A stretch of 35,351 nucleotides of DNA from Hellea sp. (GTDB lineage: Bacteria > Pseudomonadota > Alphaproteobacteria > Caulobacterales > Maricaulaceae): the NCBI GenBank assembly GCA_020629545.1, contig JAHDDC010000031.1:1-35351 (forward strand). The letters are read 5' to 3'. Below the pieces are notes generated by a model. The model was not told where the DNA came from. It searched no databases and worked only from the letters and a program-made list of their open reading frames with translations. The position numbers and the translations under genes were made by a program. Position 1 is the first letter of the stretch. Every line of letters begins with the position of its first letter. Positions 15,165 through 22,749 of this stretch are shown here, piece by piece.

Positions 15165-16508
15165 TTATTTTGTGTTATACTTGAAAACGACAAATTTTAG
15201 GGGTGCAGTTCCGGTGTTTTTGATCCCATGTGAGTCCCAGGGTGCTGCGTAAAGAATATCACCTGTATTAGCCGGAAAATCCTCGCCTTCTATTGTCCAA
15301 GTGCCATTGCCTTCCAGAACCATGAGGTATTCTTCCTCAATATGTTTGTGGGGTGGGTGTATTTCCTGACCGGGTTTGATCTCTGCCACGCCAGTCAGGG
15401 CACCGGATGTGAAATCCGTATCGCCCACATAGTAAGGCAGGAATTGACCCCAAGGTTGTATGTCTGGCTTCACATCGGACCTGGTCACGACTTGTGTCTT
15501 AAGAACATCTCTTGGCGGAATGAGGGCTGATAGCATATCCTCATCCCAACCGCCTTTGTCTTCATCAAAAAGGGCAAAAGTGTTGGAGAATGACCACAAA
15601 CACCAAGGCAGCTGTGCTGTATCAAACGCTTCTCGGACATCGCGAACATATTGCACACGTTCCGAGTTTTCGATGATATCGTAGGCGCCAAATTCACCAA
15701 CAAACACTGGACGTTTGACATCTTTTTCGAATTGCCGTGCAATCTCGATTGATCGTTTGAGGCCATCATAATCATGCTCATTGCCCCAGTTCTTCGTTTT
15801 TTTAGGGCCGTCCTTTCCGACCCAGGGGGCTTTTTGATGCGTGAAATCAAAGGGGTCGTAATAGTGATAGGTGTAGACAATGTTGTTATCTGGCGGAACT
15901 AAATTTGTATCTAGTGAATTTATACCTGACCAGTTCTCACCGCCCAATATGATGATCCGTTCCGGATTGCTTTTTCTAATTTGTCGAATTGACAGAGCTT
16001 GTGCTTTTCGCATCAGATCGCCTTTGAGCATTTTATTGGGCTCATTGATAATTTCGAACCAAAGACTGTCCGAATAGGCAGAAAACTCAGGCGCAATTTG
16101 TTCCCACATTGCAACAAGTTTTTTCGTACCGTCTTTTGGCTCATCCATAATTTTTTCGAAGTGATGGACGTTGAGTATAACGTTGAGGTTTTGTGCCAGG
16201 GCTGCGTCGACAATGGATTTGACACTGGTCATGAAATCAGGCTCGATAACATAATCCGGACTATTACTCGTATAATCGCTCCAACGAACAGGTATCCGTA
16301 CTGTATCAAAGCCTTTGTCACGGATCATAGCAAAATGACCCGTATTGATCGGTTTGCCCCACGGTTCATTGCGAGGAGCATCAAGACTATTACCCATGTT
16401 CACACATCTTTGCATATCAAAGGCTTCGATTTCGCTGGCATGTGCCGCGGAGATCCCAATCAGGCAGATGGATGAAATCATTAAAGATTTAAGCAACCGG
16501 TTTTTCAA
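15165..16508 (-). CDS. Secreted GH5 glucanase fused to a C-terminal cupin
   Basis: 447 aa. Residues 1-24 are a Sec signal ending AHA-SE. Residues about 28-335 are a glycoside hydrolase family 5 TIM barrel: GNSLDAPRNEPWG, VRIPVRW, NVILNVHH, acid/base Glu156 in WFEIINEP, HYYDPFDFTHQ, nucleophile Glu272 in PVFVGEFGAYD, and WCLWSFSNTFALFD. Substrate is probably a beta-1,4- or mixed-linkage glucan. From about 345 to the end is a cupin_2 domain: motif 1 HPPHKHIEEEYLMVLEG (His387, His389, a Glu) and motif 2 APWDSHGIKN, with all metal-ligand types retained. Such a fusion is not a standard GH5 architecture. The reading frame is continuous with no stop or frameshift. Divergent from the Gfo/Idh operon, with a shared operator-like site at 16548-16563. 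Confidence 0.9.
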   Translation of the reverse strand: MKNRLLKSLMISSICLIGISAAHASEIEAFDMQRCVNMGNSLDAPRNEPWGKPINTGHFAMIRDKGFDTVRIPVRWSDYTSNSPDYVIEPDFMTSVKSIVDAALAQNLNVILNVHHFEKIMDEPKDGTKKLVAMWEQIAPEFSAYSDSLWFEIINEPNKMLKGDLMRKAQALSIRQIRKSNPERIIILGGENWSGINSLDTNLVPPDNNIVYTYHYYDPFDFTHQKAPWVGKDGPKKTKNWGNEHDYDGLKRSIEIARQFEKDVKRPVFVGEFGAYDIIENSERVQYVRDVREAFDTAQLPWCLWSFSNTFALFDEDKGGWDEDMLSALIPPRDVLKTQVVTRSDVKPDIQPWGQFLPYYVGDTDFTSGALTGVAEIKPGQEIHPPHKHIEEEYLMVLEGNGTWTIEGEDFPANTGDILYAAPWDSHGIKNTGTAPLKFVVFKYNTK

Positions 16509-16547
16509 AATGTCCTCCCGTCTATATTATTGTCATCTAAATCAGTA

Positions 16548-16563
16548 TTGACAACGATGTCAA
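16548..16563. promoter_or_regulatory. LacI-type operator-like palindrome, site E (GH5/Gfo-Idh)
   Basis: TTGACAACGATGTCAA is symmetric about a central CG at 14 of 16 positions and lies in the 96-bp divergent region between GH5-cupin (start 16508) and the Gfo/Idh operon (start 16605). Its left arm is a perfect -35 (TTGACA), with TAAACA 16 bp further as a weak -10 toward Gfo/Idh. Confidence 0.75.
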
Positions 16564-16604
16564 TTTATCTAAACAGAAACATAAAATAAAACGCAGGGGA
16601 GAAC

Positions 16605-17732
16605 ATGTCAGGTCAACCGAATGTTCGTTACGGTATGGTCGGCGGCGGCCAAGGTGCCTTTATTGGATATGTGCATAGGCTGGCGGCTCAGTTGGACGGG
16701 AAGATCGAGCTGGTGTGCGGGGCTTTTTCAAGAGACTCGGATAATTGTCGTCAAACCGGGGCTGAGCTGGGGCTTGATCCGGCGCGGTGCTATATCGATT
16801 TCCACGAAATGATGAAGGCAGAGGCTGCGCTGCCAGAAAGCGAACGTATGCAGTTCGTTGCCATTGTTACACCTAATCATGTTCATTATCCGGTTGCCAG
16901 AGCCGCGCTTGAAGCGGGTTTTCATGTGCTTTCTGACAAACCTGCAACGCTTAATCTTGAAGAAATGCAATCCCTCAGTCAGATTATTTATGACTCTGGT
17001 TTGGCCTATGGGCTAACCCATACTTATCTAGGTTATCCGCTGGTGTCGGTAGCCAAGGAAATCGTCGCATCTGGCGGAATCGGCAAAGTCCGCAAAGTCT
17101 ATGCAGAATATATTCAAGGCTGGTTGGCGACGGAAGTTGAAAACAAACAGGCCGAGTGGCGTACTGACCCGGCTCGGTCTGGTGCATCTGGGTGCATGGG
17201 CGATATTGGGACCCACGCCCACAATCTGGCGGAATATGTGACGGGTAAGCGCATGACACACGTGGCGGCGGATTTGACGGTATTTGTAGATGGTCGTCGA
17301 CTTGATGATGATGGCTCAGCGCTGTTCAGGATGGAAGATGGCGTGAAGGGAACTTTATCTGCGTCCCAGATATGTGTTGGAAAAGAAAACAGTTTGTCCC
17401 TAAGAGTCTATGGAGAAACGGGCGGGCTTGAGTGGAATCAAGAGGAGCCAAATTCACTTATCCGGACTTACGCTGATCGGCCGACCGAGATAATTCGGGC
17501 CGGGCAGGGCTACCTTCCTGAATCTGTTCAATCGCATTTTAGAACTCCGCCGGGTCATCCCGAGGGTTACATTGAGGCTTTTGCCAACATTTATTTGGAG
17601 TTTGCTGAGGTTATCAAAACTAATGGCGGTGTTAAAGCTGGATCGACGGCGGCCTTGAGGGGGATGGCATTCATAGAAGCTCTGGTGGAGAGCAGTAATA
17701 GCAATTCTGCGTGGACGGAGATAAAAACATGA
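16605..17732 (+). CDS. Gfo/Idh/MocA-family NAD(P)-dependent oxidoreductase
   Basis: 375-aa cytoplasmic sugar oxidoreductase. The N-terminal Rossmann fold has GMVGGGQGAFIGYVH, then FVAIVTPNHVHYPVA and the family Lys in LSDKPATL (the usual EKP-like motif). The C-terminal alpha/beta substrate domain contains GDIGTHAHNLAEYVTG with the conserved Asp and His. AGGGGAG precedes the ATG. First gene of a plus-strand operon with a TIM-barrel isomerase-like protein, an MFS permease, and the GMC dehydrogenase pair. Members of this family reduce or oxidise keto-sugars, inositols and 3-keto-glycosides; the neighbours make a keto-sugar substrate plausible, but it cannot be fixed from sequence. Confidence 0.9.
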   Translation: MSGQPNVRYGMVGGGQGAFIGYVHRLAAQLDGKIELVCGAFSRDSDNCRQTGAELGLDPARCYIDFHEMMKAEAALPESERMQFVAIVTPNHVHYPVARAALEAGFHVLSDKPATLNLEEMQSLSQIIYDSGLAYGLTHTYLGYPLVSVAKEIVASGGIGKVRKVYAEYIQGWLATEVENKQAEWRTDPARSGASGCMGDIGTHAHNLAEYVTGKRMTHVAADLTVFVDGRRLDDDGSALFRMEDGVKGTLSASQICVGKENSLSLRVYGETGGLEWNQEEPNSLIRTYADRPTEIIRAGQGYLPESVQSHFRTPPGHPEGYIEAFANIYLEFAEVIKTNGGVKAGSTAALRGMAFIEALVESSNSNSAWTEIKT

Positions 17733-18781
17733 AAACGATGAAGGGCCCCGCTATTTTTCTGGCCCAGTTTATGGGCGATGCCCCGTTTGACACTATGGAA
17801 AACGCCTGCCGATGGATGGCAGATGCGGGTTATAAAGGCGTTCAAGTGCCATCAGATAATCCCGAATGTATTGATCTTAAATTGGCTGCAGAGAGCAAAA
17901 CATATTGCGATGAGTATAAAGGAAAGCTGAAAGAATATGGTGTCGAAGTCACAGAGCTGTCGACCCACATTCAAGGACAGCTCGTCGCCGTCCATCCCGC
18001 ATATGATGTAGCCTTTGACAGTTTTGCGCCCGAGCATTTACGTGGAAATCCGGCCGCGCGACAGGAATGGGCGATAGAACAGGTAAAGTTCGCCGCAGTG
18101 GCGTCTCGCAATCTGGGAATAGATCGGTCGGTGAGCTTCCCTGGTGCTTTGGTTTGGCCTTACATGTATCCGTGGCCTCAGCGGCCTGCCGGACTGGTCG
18201 AAGAAGGGTTCAAGGAATTGGCTCGTCTCTGGCGACCAATATTGGATGTCTATGAGGAAAACGGCGTTGATATTTGTTACGAAATTCACCCCGGCGAAGA
18301 CCTTCATGATGGTGTAACCTTTGAACGGTTTCTAGCAGAAGTCGACGATCATCCTCGGTGTAATATCCTCTATGATCCAAGCCATTTTGTTTTGCAGGCC
18401 CTCGATTACCTCAGCTTCATTGACCATTATCATGAACGTATCCGAATGTTTCACGTCAAGGACGCCGAATTCCGTCCTAACGGAAAATCTGGAGCTTATG
18501 GTGGCTATCAAGGATGGGTCGATAGACCTGGGCGTTTCCGGTCTTTAGGCGATGGACAGATTGATTTCGGTGCCATTTTCTCAAAACTTGCGGGTTATGG
18601 ATTTGATGGCTGGGCCGTTGTCGAATGGGAATGTGCCTTGAAACACCCAGAGGACGGTGCGCGTGAAGGCGCTAAATTCGTCTCGGACCATATAATTAGA
18701 GTTACAGATAAAGCCTTTGATGATTTTGCAGGCGGGGAGGTCGATACAGACAGTCTGCGAACCATGATGGGCATCAGCTAA
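17729..18781 (+). CDS. Sugar phosphate isomerase/epimerase-like TIM-barrel protein (AP endonuclease 2 superfamily)
   Basis: 350-aa cytoplasmic TIM barrel of the xylose-isomerase-like/AP-endonuclease-2 superfamily. Likely metal ligands fall in the expected strands: Glu and His in ICYEIHPGEDLHDG, Asp and His in NILYDPSHFVLQ, His and Asp in MFHVKDAEF, and Glu in AVVEWECALKHPE. The start was set to the ATG at 17729, which overlaps the Gfo/Idh stop as ATGA and has GGACGGAG upstream; an in-frame GTG at 17711 would lie further inside the previous gene. Close coupling with Gfo/Idh suggests the two act in sequence on one sugar. Isomerase, epimerase, or lyase/hydrolase on a 3-keto sugar are all possible. 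Confidence 0.85.
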   Translation: MKTMKGPAIFLAQFMGDAPFDTMENACRWMADAGYKGVQVPSDNPECIDLKLAAESKTYCDEYKGKLKEYGVEVTELSTHIQGQLVAVHPAYDVAFDSFAPEHLRGNPAARQEWAIEQVKFAAVASRNLGIDRSVSFPGALVWPYMYPWPQRPAGLVEEGFKELARLWRPILDVYEENGVDICYEIHPGEDLHDGVTFERFLAEVDDHPRCNILYDPSHFVLQALDYLSFIDHYHERIRMFHVKDAEFRPNGKSGAYGGYQGWVDRPGRFRSLGDGQIDFGAIFSKLAGYGFDGWAVVEWECALKHPEDGAREGAKFVSDHIIRVTDKAFDDFAGGEVDTDSLRTMMGIS

Positions 18782-18791
18782 GGGGGATTAA

Positions 18792-20165
18792 ATGTCAACT
18801 GCAATAGCCGCCAATGATGGCATAAACCGTAATAAACTATTCTGGCTGAGTTGTATCTCGCTTATCGTAACTGCGATGACATTTGCTATCCGGGCCGGTA
18901 TTTTGACCCAGCTAAACGAAGAATTCAGCTTGTCTGATACCCAGCTTGGATGGGTCAATGGGATGGCGTTTTTGGGCTTCCCGCTCGCGATGGTGATTTT
19001 TGGCTATCTGTATAATTGGCTGGGACCAAGGCTGATTATGATATTTGCTTTTGTCGGTCATTTGCTCGGACTTGTACTCACAATCATGGCAGGTGGCTTC
19101 CTAGGTCTTTTAATTTCGACGTTTTTCATTGGTTTCGCCAATGGCTCAGTTGAAGCCGCCTGTAACCCGATGATCGCTGACATGTATGAAGACCAAAAAA
19201 CTAAATGGCTCAATCGGTTCCATGTCTGGTTCCCGGGTGGAATCGTTATTGGCGCATTAGTGTCCAAGTTCATGACGGACGCTGGAATGGGATGGCAGCC
19301 ACAAATCGGCATCATGCTGATCCCAACAATTATCTACGGCCTTTTAATCTTCACAACTAAATTCCCAAAGGTCGAGAAGCAAGGCGGAGTAGACGTCTTG
19401 TCACTAATTCTCCTGTTAGCGGTGATGGGTTTGTTGGTTTTGATTGGTACGCCTAATGATTTCATCAGCAAGCTACCGATGACCATTGTCGGACCTTTAT
19501 TGCTTGCTTTGGCTATTCTCTATTTTATCGTATTCAAAATGACAGGACGGCATCGCGACGCAGTTTTGCTTACAGTTATGATGGGGATTATGTCCCTTAC
19601 AGCAACTTCCGAACTGGGGACACAGCAATGGGTTGAGAAAATACTGGCCTCTTCTGGTGCTCATCCCATGTTAATCTTGGCTATGGTCACAGGACTGATG
19701 GCTGTTGGACGCTTTTTCGCCGGCCCAGTCATACATGCGCTGAATCCAGTTGGCGTATTGTTGATGTCAGCAGTTTTAACCGCCTTGGGCCTATATTTGA
19801 TGTCGCAAACCAGTGGTGCGATGGTCTACGTTTCCGCTATCATTTTTGCGCTTGGTGTTTGTTATTTTTGGCCAACTATGATTGGCTTCACAGGAGAATA
19901 TATACCGAGAAGCGGAGCATTGGGGATGTCTCTTGTAGGAGCAGCTGGCATGTTTGCTCTCACCATATGGAATCCCGTTATCGGAGGGTGGATTGATGCC
20001 GCCCGTGCCGAAGCAACCGCTGAGGGTATCACAGGAGGAGCCTTGGAAGCTGCAGCGGGTGCAGGGGCCCTCACCAAATTGGTTTACTTCCCGATTATAT
20101 TGATTGGCCTATTTGCGGTTCTTTATGTCTTTCGCAAGAAAATCGCTGCAACAGCGGAGACATAA
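18792..20165 (+). CDS. MFS transporter (sugar permease)
   Basis: 457-aa major-facilitator protein with 12 hydrophobic segments. Typical features include the loop 2-3 motif region GYLYNWLGPRLIM and FFIGFANGSVEAACNP in the fourth to fifth helices. It starts 10 nt after the TIM-barrel stop, preceded by AAGGGGG, and its stop is one nucleotide before the Tat-lipoprotein subunit gene, so it is embedded in the same operon. By context it should import the product of the periplasmic dehydrogenase, such as a keto-glycoside or oxidised monosaccharide, for the cytoplasmic Gfo/Idh and TIM-barrel enzymes (inference). It is not the GPH or GntP type found elsewhere in the window. Confidence 0.88.
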   Translation: MSTAIAANDGINRNKLFWLSCISLIVTAMTFAIRAGILTQLNEEFSLSDTQLGWVNGMAFLGFPLAMVIFGYLYNWLGPRLIMIFAFVGHLLGLVLTIMAGGFLGLLISTFFIGFANGSVEAACNPMIADMYEDQKTKWLNRFHVWFPGGIVIGALVSKFMTDAGMGWQPQIGIMLIPTIIYGLLIFTTKFPKVEKQGGVDVLSLILLLAVMGLLVLIGTPNDFISKLPMTIVGPLLLALAILYFIVFKMTGRHRDAVLLTVMMGIMSLTATSELGTQQWVEKILASSGAHPMLILAMVTGLMAVGRFFAGPVIHALNPVGVLLMSAVLTALGLYLMSQTSGAMVYVSAIIFALGVCYFWPTMIGFTGEYIPRSGALGMSLVGAAGMFALTIWNPVIGGWIDAARAEATAEGITGGALEAAAGAGALTKLVYFPIILIGLFAVLYVFRKKIAATAET

Positions 20166-20166
20166 G

Positions 20167-20742
20167 ATGAAAATAACAAATTTAAACATCAATCGTCGGG
20201 AAACAATGCTGTCGCTTTTGGCGGTGGCAACCACAGGTCTTGTGGCCTGTAGGGAAAATCCAGCTGAGCGCGTCGCCAATCAGGCTATTCCTGAGTATAA
20301 AATTGGCGATCCATTTTTGAATGGGGATGAAATGGCGTTTTTAACCGCCATTGCAGGTCTGATCATTCCTAATACCGATACGCCGGGTGCCGTTGAGGCA
20401 GGAGTTCCGGATATGATCCAGGAACTGCTCTCCAATTGGGGGGACGATAGTGTCAGAACTTATTGGCGGGCCGGACTGAAATCAGTGACCGATCAGTTTG
20501 GGGGAGGCAAGTTTAATGAGCTGGGCGTTGAAGAACAAACAAAACTTTTGAGCGCACTCGATTCTGGAGTCTATAATGGGTCGATAGATGTGTCGTTTTA
20601 TAAAGACCTTAAGCAAGCCATTTCAGGCGGGTATTACATGTCCGAAGTTGGGGCAACACAGGAGCTGGCTTATGATCCGGTTCCCGGAGATTTTTTGGGA
20701 TGTATCGAGTTTAGTGAAATCGGAAAGGCATGGGCGACATAA
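20167..20742 (+). CDS. Gluconate 2-dehydrogenase subunit 3-like protein, Tat lipoprotein
   Basis: 191-aa small subunit of a membrane-associated sugar dehydrogenase (Gluconate_2-dh3 family). The mature part has the family pattern LTAIAGLIIPNTDTPGAVEAG, then VPDMIQELLSNW. The start was set to the ATG at 20167, one nucleotide after the MFS stop. This gives a twin-arginine signal (NRRETM, Arg10-Arg11) and a lipobox LVAC (Cys28). In FAD-dependent glucose dehydrogenases of this type the small subunit carries the Tat signal and takes the signal-less catalytic subunit along through the Tat pore. Here the GMC gene follows directly (TAATG overlap) and indeed lacks a signal, so the same hitch-hiker role is expected. 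Confidence 0.9.
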   Translation: MKITNLNINRRETMLSLLAVATTGLVACRENPAERVANQAIPEYKIGDPFLNGDEMAFLTAIAGLIIPNTDTPGAVEAGVPDMIQELLSNWGDDSVRTYWRAGLKSVTDQFGGGKFNELGVEEQTKLLSALDSGVYNGSIDVSFYKDLKQAISGGYYMSEVGATQELAYDPVPGDFLGCIEFSEIGKAWAT

Positions 20743-22439
20743 TGGCAGAATTTGATGTAATTGTTGTTGGCTCGGGTATGTCGGGCGGATGGGTTGCCAA
20801 GGAATTGTGCGAGCGCGGATTTAAGGTCGCTGTCATTGAACGGGGACGCAACACGGATCCGATCGAAGACTATAAAGATCATGTAGACCCGTGGGATACG
20901 CCCAATATGAACAAGAAGACGCCCCATGATCTGGAGCGTCAACCCATTCAATCAACTGTTTATGCTTATAATCAAAACACGAAACATTATTTCGTGGATG
21001 ACGTTGATAATCCATACATCGTTCCGGAGGGCCAAAATTATACTTGGCGTCGGGGTTATCACAAAGGTGGAAAATCCATTATGTGGGCGCGCCAAAGCTA
21101 TCGACTTTCTGAGATTGATTTCGAGGCCAACAAAAAAGAGGGTATCGGCATTGATTGGCCAGTTCGATATAAGGATTTAGCGCCATGGTATGATCATGTT
21201 GAACGGTTTGCGGGAATATCGGGGTCTATGGAGGGACTCGATATTTTACCTGACGGCGTATTCCAGCCGCCTATGGAGCTGACTTGCGCAGAACATGTGT
21301 TCAAGGAAAAGGTAGAGGCGGCATTTCCAGGACGAAAAGTAATTCCGGGTAGAGCTGCGCATTTAACAGAGCCAACTCAGGAACAAATGGAACTTGGCCG
21401 CGGGAAATGTATGAATCGTGCATTATGCGAGCGCGGATGTACTTTCGGGGCTTATTTCAGCTCTATATCTGCAACGCTGCCAGCCGCCGAAAGGACCGGT
21501 AATCTAACAATGATTACGGACATGGCTGTTCAAAAGTTAGAGTATGATCACGCGACCAAGCGAATTACAGGCGTTAAAGCGGTAAATACCAAAACGATGG
21601 AGGGTAAGACCTTCACGTCAAAAGCGGTGTTTCTGAATGCGGGCACTATTCCGTCGACTATGATTTTGCTGAACTCAGCAAATGAGCATTTCCCCAATGG
21701 CCTCGCGAATAGCTCTGGGCAATTGGGAAAAAACCTGATGGATCATGTCTCCTGCGCAGGTGCCAGCGGAATTATGCCAGGTATGATGGATAAATATCAC
21801 AAAGGACGTCGACCCAACGGTTTTTATATACCGCGGTTCCGTAATCACACGGAAGAGGGGCAAGATTTTGTTCGCGGATATGGTTATCAAGGCCGAATTT
21901 ATAGATATTCTGGGTGGGACCGTAATAGCGCTGGGATCGGCAAGGCCTATAAAGATAAAAATCGTATGCCAAGCGCTTGGTCATTTTCCATTATTGCTTT
22001 TGCCGAGATATTACCGGATGAGCGCAACCAAATCCGTTTGCATGCTTCCAAAAAAGACAAGTGGGGTTTCCCAGTTCCAATTCTTGATGCGAAAATGCGA
22101 AAAAATGAAATCAACGCTATAAAGCAAGCCACTCGCGATACGATTGCTATGGTTGAGGCGGCGGGAATTATCAATCCGAGTCATGATGATCCGGAAAATC
22201 CTCCGATTGGCTCACCAGGAAATGGTATTCATGAAATGGGAACTGCCCGAATGGGGCGTAATCCAGCTGATTCTGTGTTGAATAGTTTTAATCAAAGCCA
22301 TGACATTCCAAATCTCTTTGTTTCCGACGGATCCTTCATGACATCCGCGGGGTGTCAAAATCCATCTTTAACTTATATGGCATTCTCGGCCCGAGCGGCC
22401 GACCACGCGGGTAAGTTATTGAAAGAAGGGCGGATTTAA
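20742..22439 (+). CDS. GMC-family FAD sugar dehydrogenase, catalytic subunit
   Basis: 565-aa flavoprotein dehydrogenase acting on glucose, a glucoside C3-OH, or a similar sugar. FAD binding: DVIVVGSGMSGGWVAKELCE at the N-terminus. The Cys pattern C-x5-C-x3-C (Cys223, Cys229, Cys233) matches in spacing the Fe-S ligands of bacterial FAD glucose dehydrogenase alpha subunits. The C-terminal catalytic pair is His497 (GIHEMGTARMG) and Asn540 (CQNPSLTYMA). The start is the ATG at 20742 within TAATG; an ATG at 20730 is too close to the GGAAAGG ribosome site. No signal peptide: export is expected with the Tat subunit encoded just upstream. No cytochrome c subunit gene follows, so its electron acceptor must be encoded elsewhere. 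Confidence 0.92.
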   Translation: MAEFDVIVVGSGMSGGWVAKELCERGFKVAVIERGRNTDPIEDYKDHVDPWDTPNMNKKTPHDLERQPIQSTVYAYNQNTKHYFVDDVDNPYIVPEGQNYTWRRGYHKGGKSIMWARQSYRLSEIDFEANKKEGIGIDWPVRYKDLAPWYDHVERFAGISGSMEGLDILPDGVFQPPMELTCAEHVFKEKVEAAFPGRKVIPGRAAHLTEPTQEQMELGRGKCMNRALCERGCTFGAYFSSISATLPAAERTGNLTMITDMAVQKLEYDHATKRITGVKAVNTKTMEGKTFTSKAVFLNAGTIPSTMILLNSANEHFPNGLANSSGQLGKNLMDHVSCAGASGIMPGMMDKYHKGRRPNGFYIPRFRNHTEEGQDFVRGYGYQGRIYRYSGWDRNSAGIGKAYKDKNRMPSAWSFSIIAFAEILPDERNQIRLHASKKDKWGFPVPILDAKMRKNEINAIKQATRDTIAMVEAAGIINPSHDDPENPPIGSPGNGIHEMGTARMGRNPADSVLNSFNQSHDIPNLFVSDGSFMTSAGCQNPSLTYMAFSARAADHAGKLLKEGRI

Positions 22440-22546
22440 AGGTTTCTGAGGCTTGTTTAAGTACAAATTACGATAATACGGCATTCCAAAACTGTGATAA
22501 ATAAAGCACGAGGCTAAAAAAAATAAATAGGCTCGCTAAAAATGGA

Positions 22547-22563
22547 TTGACAACGTAAGACAA
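22547..22563 (+). promoter_or_regulatory. LacI-type operator-like site F (TonB receptor, distal)
   Basis: TTGACAACGTAAGACAA: left half-site perfect, right half degenerate. It is identical to the reverse complement of site D before the GH3 gene. A 17-base exact match between two promoters that are otherwise unrelated supports function. Confidence 0.65.
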
Positions 22564-22580
22564 ATAGGGTGCAAGAAGTC

Positions 22581-22596
22581 TGACAACGAAAGACAA
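22581..22596 (+). promoter_or_regulatory. LacI-type operator-like site G (TonB receptor, proximal)
   Basis: TGACAACGAAAGACAA repeats site F (TGACAACGTAAGACAA) with one mismatch in 16 bases. Its TGACAAC starts 33 bp after that of site F, about three helical turns, so both would face the same side of the DNA. Confidence 0.6.
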
Positions 22597-22749
22597 GCAG
22601 GGGAATTCCGTCTAAAATCTTGGAAACAAGCGTAGATCCCTGTTTTTACGCTCGTGTTAGTTCGCTCAATCCTTGTGGCAGTTGCCGCAAGAAAATGGAA
22701 ATGGCTCGTAACGCAAGTTAGGGTCTTTAAACTCAAAGGGGAGGAAGTC

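Larger units (their letters stand above)
22440..22749 (+). promoter_or_regulatory. 310-bp leader/promoter region of the TonB-dependent receptor
   Basis: No gene is supported here. It holds two operator-like sites in direct orientation (22547-22563 and 22581-22596), a possible promoter AAGACA (22590-22595)-17 bp-TAAAAT (22613-22618) overlapping the second site, and the ribosome site GGGGAGG (22738-22744). No terminator hairpin is evident after the GMC stop, so read-through from the upstream operon into the receptor gene is possible. Confidence 0.5.

Noticed and set aside
15160..15193. Upstream TTG start for gluconokinase
   Set aside because: It would overlap the GH5-cupin gene by 29 nt and add residues before the first beta-strand. 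The ATG at 15160 gives the family's normal beginning.
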